A DNA stretch of 64,000 bases, from positions 372,001 through 436,000 of the forward strand of contig JANFOG010000009.1 of the NCBI GenBank assembly GCA_024336345.1. The letters run 5' to 3'. This stretch comes from Mariannaea sp. PMI_226 (taxonomy: Eukaryota; Ascomycota; Sordariomycetes; Hypocreales; Nectriaceae). Positions 28,626 through 39,553 of the stretch are shown here, piece by piece; positions within the stretch are counted from its first letter, which is position 1, and every line of letters starts with the position of its first letter. The notes beneath the pieces are model-generated. The model did not search any database. It was not told the DNA's origin and saw only the letters and a program-made list of their open reading frames with translations. The translations under genes were made by a program, and so were the position numbers.

Positions 28626-30839
28626 ATGCGTCTCCTCAATGCCGCTTTACTGTTTAGGGCTCTGAGCTCTGTATATGCCCAAAGCAAAGGCTCCGAGGCA
28701 TCTTGTTCAGCTACGACCCAGCATCTGAGTGACCCTCCTTACGAAAACTACTTTTACTCCGACTGCCATGTCGATGCTCAAACAGTTGTCACAAGCCCAC
28801 TTCCAGACAGTAATCTGACCATTATTGGGCCTCGTCTGATCGTCGCGTGGCCTGCTGGCAATAGTGGCATCTGCACCTTTTTTCAACCCAAGAATGGTCA
28901 GAATGGGACACTCGCAGTCGAGCTTGTCAACTCAACTTTAGGACAACCTTTGTCTGGGACTGTTGCTAATAAAACGTCTTCGAAATATCCGTTTGTGGGA
29001 GTGCAAGGCGTTGTCTCCTTCAATACTTCGACTGAGTTGACCATTGCTATACTGGGCAGCATCCGAAACATTCGTGATTTTACTGAAGGCCCTAGTATTC
29101 TCCAACCCGTCATTCAAGATGCAGTCAATGTCACGGCTTTTAATAAAACTGGAGTTCAGTTCAGTCGACTGTGGCTGGATAATACGACTACAACCACGTT
29201 CACTCTTACGCCCTGGGAAAACACAGAAGATAAAATCCAAATCGCCAACAGATCTGCCAGTTTTGGGGCTGGTTTCTATCGTTTTACCGCCTCGTTTAAC
29301 TACCCGCAACTAGAGCAACTCAGTCCGCGGCAAGTCCTAGAGAAGGACGCCTGGCCCTTGATCAAGAAGGAGTCGTCTCAGACGCAGTCATTGTCCTTCT
29401 TTTCGTACACGGAGAAACTGTTGGCCGGAGGTTGGAGGTTCTTGACATACTTTGGGCGTGACAGCATGATTGCGGCTCTTCTTCTCGAACCTGTCCTTAG
29501 CAGAGGCAACGGCTCGGCTACAGAGGCTGTTATAGGCGCTGTTTTGGAGCGCATTAACAGAACCGATGGTTCTGTGTGCCACGAGGAGACTATTGGTGAC
29601 TACGCTACGTTTGTCAATATGCAGAACAACATCACGTCCACTGCTGCCGGGTTCACATATCCCATGATTGATACCGACTACTATCTGCCGGTTCTGATGG
29701 AGAGATACTTCAACTCTTCGCCGAAGCGGATCAAGCCCCTGTTAAGTACCAAAGCAGGAAATATCGACGTGGAGAATAAGAACTTGACGTGGGGGAATCT
29801 GAGCTTCATCAATGCCCAGAAGATCATGAATATCACAGCAGCCTTCAGCAAAAACCAAACCGTGGACAATCTCATCCATCTCAAAGACAGTGAAATTGTC
29901 GGTCAATGGCGCGACTCTACCTATGGACTTGCCAATGGCCGGATCCCTTTTGATGTCAATTGTGCCTTAGTTCCAGCGGCCCTTCACTCCATATCAAAGC
30001 TAGCAGCGATGCCGGGCGTGTACCCAAATAACTCGGTCACGAAAGACTGGGCAACAACGGCCGCCAAGAGAGCTGGAATCTGGGAAGACAACACGCTTCA
30101 GTTCTTCGAGCACAACATTACAGTCAAGCAAGCGACAGCACGGCTCAAGGAGTTTACCAATAAGAACACCTTTTACGACGGACCAACGAACGCTGCCTCC
30201 CTCGCCAACTACTCCTCCTCGGGGACTGTCATTGACTACGCCATCGCCATTAATAGCAGCAAATCGCCCGAAAAGATCCCCATCACTCACACTGACACGG
30301 CGTTCCATCTCTTCATGCTGAACTCAACAAATGATGCACAGTTGACAACCCTGATCAACGCGACGGCCAACTCCATCCTGCGTCCCTTCCCAGCCGGTCT
30401 CCGCACTCCAGTTGGCGTCGTGGTCGCCAGTCCCGCGCTTTCGGGCGAAGATGTGCTGATTGCGAATTTCACCAACTCAGCGTACCATGGCACTGTTGTC
30501 TGGAGCTGGCAGTTGGCTCTCATGGCCAAGGGATTTGAGCGCCAGCTCGAGCGGTGCGGAGAGTCAGGTGGGAAAGCGCCGGGTTTCTGTCGGGACGATG
30601 GCGTGTACAAGACGGCGAAGCAAGCATACAATGCACTCTGGGACGTCATTGAAGATAATGCAAGCCAGCTGGAATCTGAGGTTTGGAGCTGGACGTACAG
30701 TAGTCGTGCTGGATACAAATTATCGCCGCTAGGTGTCCTGCCTCCACCTCCAGGAGTGAGTGGAGGGACAGAGAGCGATATCCGGCAGTTGTGGAGTTTG
30801 ACATTTTTGGCGGTGACGAGGAATAATGATTACAAGTAG
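28626..30839 (+). CDS. Secreted six-hairpin-glycosidase-like protein
   Basis: Intronless, 737 residues, starting at ATG 28626 in good context (ACCACCATG-like). Signal peptide: MRLLNAALLFRALSSVYA-Q. The mature protein carries many N-glycosylation sequons (for example NLT, NGT, NST, NKT, NNT, NRS, NGS, NIT, NSS), so it is probably heavily glycosylated and extracellular. The N-terminal half is beta-rich. The C-terminal half has an (alpha/alpha)6-type layout with RFLTYFGRDSMIAALLLEP, IDTDYYLPVL and GQWRDSTYGLANGRIPFDVN, reminiscent of amylo-alpha-1,6-glucosidase and other six-hairpin glycosidases. Acidic residues in GRDS, DTD and WRDS are candidate catalytic or binding residues. Substrate and exact GH family cannot be stated from the sequence alone. 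A TATA box sits about 115 bp upstream. Confidence 0.7.
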   Translation: MRLLNAALLFRALSSVYAQSKGSEASCSATTQHLSDPPYENYFYSDCHVDAQTVVTSPLPDSNLTIIGPRLIVAWPAGNSGICTFFQPKNGQNGTLAVELVNSTLGQPLSGTVANKTSSKYPFVGVQGVVSFNTSTELTIAILGSIRNIRDFTEGPSILQPVIQDAVNVTAFNKTGVQFSRLWLDNTTTTTFTLTPWENTEDKIQIANRSASFGAGFYRFTASFNYPQLEQLSPRQVLEKDAWPLIKKESSQTQSLSFFSYTEKLLAGGWRFLTYFGRDSMIAALLLEPVLSRGNGSATEAVIGAVLERINRTDGSVCHEETIGDYATFVNMQNNITSTAAGFTYPMIDTDYYLPVLMERYFNSSPKRIKPLLSTKAGNIDVENKNLTWGNLSFINAQKIMNITAAFSKNQTVDNLIHLKDSEIVGQWRDSTYGLANGRIPFDVNCALVPAALHSISKLAAMPGVYPNNSVTKDWATTAAKRAGIWEDNTLQFFEHNITVKQATARLKEFTNKNTFYDGPTNAASLANYSSSGTVIDYAIAINSSKSPEKIPITHTDTAFHLFMLNSTNDAQLTTLINATANSILRPFPAGLRTPVGVVVASPALSGEDVLIANFTNSAYHGTVVWSWQLALMAKGFERQLERCGESGGKAPGFCRDDGVYKTAKQAYNALWDVIEDNASQLESEVWSWTYSSRAGYKLSPLGVLPPPPGVSGGTESDIRQLWSLTFLAVTRNNDYK

Positions 30840-31216
30840 TCGGTCATGAAGATTAGGCTTTATAAATTGGATTTTGTATGATAGCTTGACTGTATGTGTA
30901 ATGTATTCCAGATTGTTGTCCTGACGGCACTCATCTACTGTGAGGTGAGGCATTATTGTGCTCTTTAGGTAGGTAATCATCGAATATGAAGGGGTATCGG
31001 CATGATCTTGAATACTAAGTTGGACAAAAAGAAGGATAGTTGAGATATTTCAAGTGCTAGTCTATTCTCATGAGGTCGTACGTTATTCGTTGCTTATACG
31101 ATGTGTTTGGGGGTCACCAACCCACCATGCATCCATCCAGTCAAATAAATTCAACCGAAAAAAAAAATACGGAGCCCAAAAAGAAGGAATTTTGGTGGAT
31201 TCAAACCACCTGATAA
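30840..31216. other. Spacer before the tRNA
   Basis: 377 bp of 3' flank of the glycosidase-like gene and the tRNA's downstream side. An A-run at 31161-31168 reads as T-rich on the minus strand, downstream of the tRNA 3' end, and would suit Pol III termination. Confidence 0.45.
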
Positions 31217-31305
31217 TGGACGAACAGGGAATCGAACCCTGGACCACTCCCAGATATTCAGACGAATTATGCTAAGGGAGTATTATACCACTAAACCATT
31301 CGCCC
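31217..31305 (-). tRNA. tRNA-Ala(AGC) with 17-nt intron
   Basis: On the minus strand the sequence folds as a cloverleaf. The acceptor is GGGCGAA/TTCGTCC with the G3.U70 wobble pair that is the alanine identity element. The anticodon stem is CTCCC/GGGAG and the T arm is CAGGG-TTCGATT-CCCTG. The anticodon AGC is at 31271-31273. Between position 37 (A) and 38 (T) lie 17 extra bases, the usual place for a tRNA intron. The D stem is weak (one U-U mismatch). Discriminator base A73. Confidence 0.9.
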
Positions 31306-31322
31306 GACTCATTGGATGAAAG

Positions 31323-33063
31323 CTACTGCGAAGAACAGTTCCCATGAACCATCTCTGGCTCTGACTCCGGTGTAGGCCATGGATTCACTATCCCAGGGCC
31401 TAACAGATGCTCTGCAATTGTCCGTCTGACTCGGCTCAGCTTCATCTTCCACCAATGGGCCATCTTGACCCAGTCGGAGCATGTAAAGTCCGTGTTGTAG
31501 TCCACCAGCAGTGACATCATGTATGCTTTCAGCTCCACGTCATCGCAGACAGCCCAGGCCATAGACAGCGCCAGGCCCACATGGCTGGACCCCAGTGGCC
31601 GATACTTGCCAGCTTGTTCGGCGTCGCGAATGATCTCATCAATGCACCCCTGTGAATCAGTGGCCAGGCTGGTATCAGAAGGGTCGAATTCTTGGAGCAG
31701 GGTGTTGAGTATTAGGCCAAGCGCGAGGGTCATGTTGTAGGCTACTCGCATGCCGTGTTGGATCCGTTCATACGACATGCCCGGGCGAATCATCATATCC
31801 AATTCTGTGATCTGGCTGCATTTACGCAGGAGTTTCTGAGAGTCTATCCGAAGCATATGATACGCCGACAATAAATCGAGGTGATTTCCCACGGGATCTG
31901 TCAAATAACCGGGGAAACGGGCGAGATTGGTCATGGTAAGGCTACTGAAAATGTCTGGGTTGAGAATTTTGACCGTCTCATAATCTGGGTGGGGAGGGCC
32001 GTCTGGTTCTCGGAATTTTTCCAGTATCTTATTGAACCAAGGGAACAGTTCTATACGGGGGTTGATGATGCTTTCCATTACCTAGGTATGAAAGTCAGTC
32101 GCGATTCAGGTTCTCTTCTTGAAGGCGAGGGTAGGGAGGAATTTCTTACCACGGGAACACACATTGTGACCAACATCTCCATCTCGAAATTACCATGCCA
32201 GTCTTGGCTTGCCATGGCCTTTAACAGATGCGCAAGGCCTTCTGCGTGACTGGCCACTTGCATGTTTTCAGGTCTACCAATCCAGCCCTAGAAGAAAAAG
32301 AAAAGGCACAAGTCAGTGACTGAGGCCATCCACAGAAGTGAATAGTTCCAAGTGGATAGTTCAATACATACCTGGGCAACCATGATCATGTATATTGCGC
32401 ACATGGTCTCTGTCGTTTGGCCTCTTGTGGGATCATTTAAGCTGTCACGTACTGCTTTCAGGGCAGCGCCATATTTGGAATACACTTCCACCCCCTGCGT
32501 GGGGGACTTAGAGTAGAGCGTGGAAAGGGAGCTGGAGAAGAGGTCGGTGGCTGCATCCAGGGCTTCATTCGTGCCAATACGCTGGGGGATGTATCGGAGG
32601 AACGTGCCGTACGTGAAGATGTCAAAACGGAGATCGGTTACAGCCAGCCGCGAGATGAAGACACCAGTGATGGCATGGGTCCGGCCAAGTGGCATTACGG
32701 TTATCTCGGGGGCACAAGGTGAGCGACTGCTGCGGGCCTTTTTGCCTACTGCACTCTTTACCAGCCCGGTTGATTCAGTATCCAACACCTGCACCTTGAA
32801 CTTGTAGCGCTGTTGACCGCCACCGACGCATGGTATCGACAGGCGACTGCATCGCGAGCACGCCGGCTTGGCCTGGTCGCACTGTTGGACCGCGTTAGAC
32901 CGGGCGCAAACCAAAGGCATGACATGCTGCTGCTGTTGGCTGTGGGTTGGGCCTCTGAGTCTGAAGTAATTCCCGGACCCAGCAGCTCGGTTGACTGACG
33001 ACTTACCTTTTTCTTCTGTTTACGGCACGCGTCGCACCCTTTACCTGATGGGACGCCTGGCAT
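31323..33063 (-). CDS. Zn2Cys6 fungal transcription factor
   Basis: About 487 residues in four exons: 33007-33063, 32372-32881, 32150-32287 and 31323-32081. All junctions are GT-AG and in phase 0. Intron 1 interrupts the zinc cluster exactly between CDACRKQKKK and CDQAKPACSRCSRLSIPC, which together give C-x2-C-x6-C-x6-C-x2-C-x6-C. The remainder resembles the small helical fungal regulatory domain (MCAIYMIMVAQ, GRPENMQVASHAEGLAHLLKA) found in many short Zn2Cys6 proteins annotated as C6 finger factors. The start at 33063 is the only ATG joining the cluster in phase. The gene lies 18 bp from the tRNA-Ala start on the same strand. Targets are unknown. Confidence 0.88.
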
Positions 33064-34818
33064 GTTTTGTCTTCACACCCTGGCGCAGCGAATTTCCAAA
33101 ACGAGTAAAAACCAAAGACGGCAACTCAGCTAACACGAAAGAGAAAAAAAGGAGGCGTTCGAGAGACAACCGATGGAGTCGAGATTCCGAACACGCGGCG
33201 ATCTAGGTTGGGTGAAACGAGGTTTGACCGGCAGAGCTGGAACCGAATTGGAACCGTGGCCAAAGTCTCCGCATCAGTCTTAAGACAAGGACAAGAGACA
33301 GCTCAGATAGAGCAGGGATCTTCGGGCTTGGCTGATGTCGCTGCGCACAGTCAAATTGTCAGACAGAAGATATACAGAGTAGGATTGGCCGTGGCGCAGC
33401 TTCAACGTGCAGTTGGAGGAGAAATGGTTCCACTGTGAGTCGCGGAGCAGAGCGCTGCATGGAACTGTTTTCGGCGTTAGCTCAATGATGCCTGTGCTGT
33501 GGGCTGCGTGACGACAGGGATTGTCCCGCCCGCTAAAGATGTCTATTTGTTCGCTGCTTTGGCTGGCTCAGCATCCATCCAGGCATTATTGGTTCGAAGG
33601 GAATTCTCAGTTCTGGCTGGATCAAAGATAATGGAAAGGTAATCCTCGTAAGGTGCTTTGGGTGTATTGTCCAGCAGCTGGCAGTCTAAATTAATATACC
33701 ACCGTCTACGTCTAACAATTTCGCAGAAATCAGCCTTGCGAAGCTCACGGAGGGGCTATACGATTGACGAGTTAACGAGTCCCAATCTCTTGTTTCACCA
33801 TGAAATCGAGTCCGAAATTTGTTGACGTAATCGTAACACAACAGTTCCTTGTTCACACATTGTACTAGCCTTAGAGTCTCTTTTGCACTGGACAGATTTC
33901 CCTTTTTGTTTTCTTCCCTTGGGGGAGAGGGGGGGGGGGGGGGACTGCTTCACCACGACCCATGAGATACCAAGTGATTGTAACATTTGACTGTCGTACA
34001 ACGATGCAAAATAACATAGAGTCGCCAGCAAGCACCAGCGAACACCGTTTTATATTACTTGGCGATTTCAACACTCGTAATAAGCTTGTTGTCCTTGAAA
34101 ACGTTTAATTCTCTGGCCAACCAGGCAGCATTTCATCTACATCGACACAGTTAACGATAAATCCTAATCACAATGACGACTGTCAGTCCTGCCGCTTGCA
34201 CTCGTGACATATAACTATATCGAAGCTCAGTCTATTGTCACAAACAGGATTTCATCCCACCACCAGAATATCCTTATTCGTCAAAACAATACACGTTTAT
34301 TTGAATCTCGTAGCCACCTTTCTGGGCCCTTAGGTCCTGTGAGTCAGGTTTTGGCTGTAGAAGCTTAGCGAAGTCATCAAGGTCCAGTACTACGTTACTC
34401 TTTGGTATGCTTTCACTCCAGCCCAATCCGTCTTTTTCTTCGAGAGGCCTCATGTGAGGTCAAATGAACACGTTCTGTGTCCAGTACTGCATGCACTGTG
34501 ATAGCCATTTTTTGTGAGATAAGGATAGCACAACATTCACATTCAGGATATGGAAGTGACTCTTTTAGTCGACTGGTGTATTTTGTATCAGCTTGAGGCA
34601 AATTGATATATATGATTTTCAGTTTATCAAAACGAATGTGGTAAAATTATGAGCTCCCCTATCGGCATCGTAAGAAAATGCTGTAAAAGTAATAATCAGC
34701 GGCCACTTCCCCAAACCAGACATCTCTCACCAAGAAAACTAAACGAGTGAATTTTTATATGTATATAAAACAAAAGAAAAAATGAGGCTATCTCCTCCTG
34801 TGACTACTCCTGATAAAT
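33064..34818. other. 1.75-kb spacer with poly-G tract
   Basis: Non-coding spacer between the 5' end of the Zn2Cys6 gene and the 3' end of the LPMO gene. It contains a 15-nt G run (33929-33943). No gene or RNA recognised. Confidence 0.45.
33929..33943. repeat. Poly-G homopolymer
   Basis: Run of 15 G following a G/A-rich stretch. It could form a G-rich secondary structure and is prone to length variation and sequencing error. Confidence 0.7.
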
Positions 34819-35901
34819 TCAACTTGGGGCCATTATGATAGCGCCATCTCTGCACACTGTACCAGCTGCCAAGTTCTGGGGCATAGCAAACCCAGAATTG
34901 CAAAGCCCAAACTGTGTGTCCGAAATGCAAATGACGGCACCTGACACAGCGCATGGAACCATCTTCTCAGTCCCGGCAGGTTGGCCGGGGCAGACTGGAG
35001 ATTCAGGAATAGTAATGCTAGTGCTGGGTATTGTCTGGGATGGCGCAGCTTGTGCGGCAGAGCTGACCACAACAGATGAAGTGATGGGAGGAGCCGCACT
35101 CACTTGAGTATTGGATACCGGAGGCTGTGAGCTATCACCACTGGAAGTCTGGAATTTGGGCTCAGAGGGAGGTTTGCAGTTGCCCTCACTACCAGGCGTG
35201 ATTTGGTCATTCACCTTTCCAAAGTTCCCAGGGTCGGGGAATCCAAGAACACCGTTTCCTGTCGTGCATTGGCCTGGAATGTTGGCTTGAAAGATGGATG
35301 GGAGACTGTTCAGAACAGACTCATCACCTGAACCGCCCACGATTTTTATGGGAGCGCAGTTCATATACATTTCTCTGTTACCAATCTTATTAAACCAAGT
35401 CCAGGCAAATATGGCCTTGCCATTCTTCATCTGCTTGGGGACTGGGATGTTAAACTGGCGCACACACTCTGTGCCAGAGTCGTTTCCACACTCAGTACCG
35501 GTCACTCGACCAGCGGGATCAGTGCCCAGATCTTGGATGTTACCTTGAGCTTCTGCAGGACAACCCCCGATGATAGTATATATGGTTTTCCACTGTGAGG
35601 CGTCGCTAGGTGGCGTATCTCCGTACGCGACGCTAAACTGGCAGGATCCGCCGCCGTGAACAGCGCTACCTTGGAACTTGACCAGTGTCGTAGACCCTGC
35701 GGTGACTGTGGTAACTTTCTCGGTTGTTGGCTTCGGGTTCTGGCAAGGGAAACTCAGCTCTGGACCTAAAGGCGAGACTTGCAGCAAGGGGGCGGTGTCG
35801 AGGTTGAATGGATGCGGCTCGATCATGACCATGTGGGCGCACGCCTGCTCAATGGCGAGCGCCAAAGTGGCCGCCATGGACGCTGCTGGTTTAATCAGCA
35901 T
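34819..35901 (-). CDS. AA11-type lytic polysaccharide monooxygenase with C-terminal chitin-binding-like module
   Basis: Secreted copper enzyme of 360 residues that oxidatively cleaves chitin (family AA11). The signal peptide (residues 1-22) ends at CA|H, so processing exposes His23 as the N-terminal His of the copper 'histidine brace'. The second His is His82 in VHGGGSCQFS, which is mature position 60 as in the characterised AA11 enzyme. The conserved block AWTWFNKIGNREMYMNCAPI supplies the likely axial Tyr. Several Cys residues fit the family's disulfides. A Ser/Pro/Thr linker (about residues 255-305) leads to a short Cys-containing C-terminal region (VPCAVSGAVICISD, FGLCNSG, GTVCRDG) resembling the X278 chitin-binding module. 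Single exon. The role would be cell-wall remodelling or attack on chitin of other fungi or arthropods. Confident family call. Confidence 0.9.
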   Translation of the reverse strand: MLIKPAASMAATLALAIEQACAHMVMIEPHPFNLDTAPLLQVSPLGPELSFPCQNPKPTTEKVTTVTAGSTTLVKFQGSAVHGGGSCQFSVAYGDTPPSDASQWKTIYTIIGGCPAEAQGNIQDLGTDPAGRVTGTECGNDSGTECVRQFNIPVPKQMKNGKAIFAWTWFNKIGNREMYMNCAPIKIVGGSGDESVLNSLPSIFQANIPGQCTTGNGVLGFPDPGNFGKVNDQITPGSEGNCKPPSEPKFQTSSGDSSQPPVSNTQVSAAPPITSSVVVSSAAQAAPSQTIPSTSITIPESPVCPGQPAGTEKMVPCAVSGAVICISDTQFGLCNSGFAMPQNLAAGTVCRDGAIIMAPS

Positions 35902-37198
35902 ACTTAAGCTCGGAGTATATACCGGGGTACAATTTTAGTTTTGGGGCGCTCTTGAGTCGATTTTATTGTGACTGTCTGGCCTGGATGTTGTTTGAAAAGT
36001 GCTGAAGAGTATGCTGACATTTTGCAAAATGCCAAGACTTGAGGCTCTTTTATACATGAACCATTCATACTTTATAAAATCCATTTCAAAGAAGTTGGCA
36101 TGTTCCGTTTCTTTGTCTAGTGGAGATGCGTGTTCCTACAACAACTACAACAACAGACTTTCGATCAATTGAACAACGTTTTCCATTATGTTCGGATTGA
36201 ACAATCCGTACAGCTCCATTTGTTCTCAATATCGCCACACACAATTCCGTTGAGACGAACGAATGAAGCTAGTTAAACGACTTTCTTGCCAAATCTATAG
36301 TATATGTCACTCTTGTCAAACCGCTTTGAGCGAACACCAGCAACAGCCTATCAGATGTCAACTATGTCAATCATTTCAGCGTAGCCATACAGAGCAAAGA
36401 GAATTGTTGACCAAAAAGGGGAAATGCCGAATAGCCGGAATAACATTGTATCCTAGAATTTCAGGGCCTATTGTTCACCGTTTTAAATCATCAACATTGC
36501 GTCGCTTCCGCTTGATCATTGCGGATCACGATTGATATTCAACGTTGATACTTGATCGTTAATTACATGCACGAAGAGAGGCTTATATCAAGTTGATCAA
36601 GTCATGATTCATCACCTGGTTTTCAGACAGTCCATGCAGTTCTGATATCGACCAGATGACTCCTTGGCCGGTCACCGAGGAATACCATTATATGTGATGC
36701 CGCAATTATCCTTTAGTAATTTACCTCCCATAGTGTGACTGACGTTGCAGCTATCAATCTCACACCCCACCAACCTTCAATTGCCACTGACCGCTCGGTG
36801 TTACCATTCGATTTGTGTTGCCTAGGTTCAAGTACATGAGGTTAAGATCATCCCTCGGTAACGCTTCTAACGATTTGCAAATGACTCTTTGGCACAACTT
36901 ATAGCGGCACAACCTGGAAGTTCTGTTTTTGGCTAGCATCAACCCGCAGCCAACCAACAGCCTCCTCGTTGCTGTCTGTCTCAGGTCGATCTGAGAAGGC
37001 TGGTTGGGCTGGCGTGTTTAGATTTGCGGGGTAAACAGCCGAACCGAGGCTCTGCCATCAAGGGTTGGGAAGACGTCGGCTGTCTGCTGTCGTTTTATCA
37101 ACACTGTAACCGCAGAGCAATTATCTGAATTTACTCTAACTGCAAAACAGCTGTCTGGATTTATCGCAAAGCTTTAATAATTGCCAATACCTGTAAAG
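35902..37198. promoter_or_regulatory. Divergent promoter region, LPMO and CoA-ligase genes
   Basis: 1.3 kb between two divergent start codons. On the LPMO side a TATA-like box lies at 36047-36054 (minus strand). No gene visible. Confidence 0.45.
36047..36054 (-). promoter_or_regulatory. TATA box of the LPMO gene
   Basis: TATAAAAG on the minus strand, about 145 bp upstream of the LPMO ATG at 35901. Motif evidence. Confidence 0.4.
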
Positions 37199-39211
37199 AT
37201 GGAAAACAGACTTCGGGAGCGACTCAAGAAGCGACGCGCAAAGGATCATCCCACTACATCCACAGCGAAATCAGCACCAAAGAGGATTTACAACGAAAAA
37301 AACAGCGTCCCGATTCCCCCGTTGGACATTCTCAGCCTCTTGTTCGGTACAAACTCCAAACTCCGCGCATTTTCTATCAAATCGGTCGATCCAGCTAACA
37401 GAGAGTCCCAGACTCTGAACACTCTCGGGCCAAAGATGACACGCCCATACAGGCTGAAGCTCGGGACCCAGAGCGTTACATCACGAAATCCCGGGCTCGA
37501 GCGTTGACAGAGCATTTTGCCTACTTTCTACGCCAAGAATTTGGCATCGGAGCTTCTGTACCTGGCCGTGATATTGTCGTGACTCTCTCAAACGGCCAAT
37601 CCGCCTTAGCGTGCTTCTTCTATGGCGTCATTGCCGCTGATGGCGTTTATTCCGCAGCCTCACCTGCAAGCACAGTCCAAGAACTAGTAAGACAGATACA
37701 GGATGGGCCTGGGAAGCTGATTGTCTGCAGTGAGGATCTGAAGCAAATAGCAGTAGAGGCGGCGAATGTGGTCGGATTGCCTCAGAGAAATGTGCTTGTC
37801 CTCACGAGTTATCCGGATGTGAAGCTCGAGAGCGCTGATGGAAGCCTCGCATGCGGGTTTGATGGGCGGCTTTCATGGAGAAAAATCTCAGATCCCAAAG
37901 AACTTGAGCAGAGCACGATTTGCATCTTGTATTCCTCCGGCACCACTGGCCTTCCAAAAGGTGGGTTATCGACGAAAGGTGTCACTGATTGCTTTGCAAG
38001 CCGACTAACATAGCACTGTTAGGTGTCCTGATATCTCACACTAACGTAGTCGCCGAAGTCTGGCTTCTATCTGCAGTGATTAGGCCATTTCGTGATGAAC
38101 AAGCGAAACAAGGCAATGCCTATGTCCAGCGCACGTTGGGACATCTCCCCACAGCGCACATTGCTGGTGTCCAGGGCTACTTCATCAATCCTTTCTTCGA
38201 TGGTGGAATAGTCTACTGGATGCCAAAGTTCAACTTTGACGACTTCCTACGATACAGCGAGGAGCTTCGCATCACTTCTTTCTTCACAGTGCCGCCAATC
38301 TACATGGCTATCGCGAAGCATCCCGCCGTGAAAGATCAATTCCGGTTTATGAGAACTCCGTCAAGCGGCGCGGCACCACTAATCAGCGAACTTCAAGAAG
38401 CTGCAACGAAGAAGATGAAGATGGACTGTGATTCTACCGTGACGCAGGTGTGGGGAATGAGTGAAACCACGGGCGCAGCTACACTCTGTTACCCCAATTC
38501 AGTGATCACCTCAGGGAGTTTAGGGAGCCTGCTTCCAAATGTGACTTTGAGGTGAGTTTATTCAATTCAACTTTGAAGGATACGCCTCTCACATAAGAAT
38601 GAACAGATTGGTGGACGACGACGAAAATGACGTCTCGCCTCGTGAACCTGGAGAAGCGCTCATTAAAGGTCCGATTGTGACTCGGGGATACCACAACAAT
38701 CCCGAGGCAAACAAGTTAGCATTCACGCCTGATGGCTGGTTCCGTACTGGGGACATCCTACGGATGGTGGATAATGAGCTTTTCGTCGTCGACAGAAAGA
38801 AGGTTGACACTCCTTGTTACTTTGATTTCATACTGGTTCTGCGGAGTGATTACACGAGTGGAAGGCTGACCAGAACAGGAATTAATCAAATACAAGGGTT
38901 TCCAAGTTGCACCCGCCGAACTGGAGGGTCTTATTGCGTCGCATCAAGCGGTCCTTGACGCCGCGGTCATTGGTATCTCTCAGAATGGCACAGAAGTCCC
39001 TCGAGCATATGTAGTTCTCGCTCCGGCTGCTCAAGGAAAAGTCTCAGAGCAGGACTTGATTGATTTTGTAAAGTCCAGGGTATCGGATTACAAACGGTTA
39101 AGGGGTGGTGTGTGCTTTGTGCCTTCGGTACCGCGTAGCCCATCAGGTAAAATCCTGAGAAAGGAGGTAAGGGAGATGCAAAAGCGAGAGGAGAGAGGCT
39201 CGAAGCTGTAA
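37199..39211 (+). CDS. Peroxisomal 4-coumarate/acyl-CoA ligase-like enzyme (ANL superfamily)
   Basis: Adenylate-forming enzyme that would activate an aryl or fatty acid to its CoA thioester. The model has five exons: 37199-37346, 37406-37960, 38023-38551, 38607-38802 and 38879-39211, giving 586 residues. The phases agree throughout. The N-terminal [14 protein letters not shown] opening is 4CL-like. Motif I is [11 protein letters not shown] (split by intron 2); VWGMSET is motif [10 protein letters not shown], then [19 protein letters not shown] (rebuilt across intron 4), PSGKILRK. The last three residues are SKL, a canonical PTS1, so the enzyme should be peroxisomal. Intron 1 is inferred from a frame change and is the least certain junction; the basic N-terminal 30 residues could also be mis-modelled. 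It is tail-to-tail with a second ligase. The substrate is unknown. Confidence 0.82.
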
Positions 39212-39553
39212 CAAAGTTCATCGACGTTGTCATTGTAGAGTAGTTCATTGTTCATTTGAATTACAAAAAGGGCCCATATTCTGTCGTTTATTATTCAAAC
39301 TAGCTATGCATGTATCAAAACCTTTCTCAGTGTACTTGAGGGCGTTGAGACGAAATATGTCTCTGTGTCGGTGTTGCTACCCACAGGGTATGAGCCTCCT
39401 CTCATGTATCCATAACTTTTCGTTTGCAACCTCCTGGCTTTCGTCTCTATCTCAACCGGTATAGCCATTTGGTAACTTAATCAGCTCGGGACTTCGGGAG
39501 CTATCTGGTCATCCATCGTGCTGATCGATTGTATACTCCAGAATACGAACCCT
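39212..39553. other. Convergent 3' spacer between the two ligases
   Basis: 342 bp between the stop codons. No gene; it should contain both polyadenylation regions. Confidence 0.5.

Noticed and set aside
31054..31275. 73-codon plus-strand ORF
   Set aside because: Its C-terminal half is the antisense of the tRNA-Ala gene, a classic artefact (it contains the EQGIEPWTT-type string).
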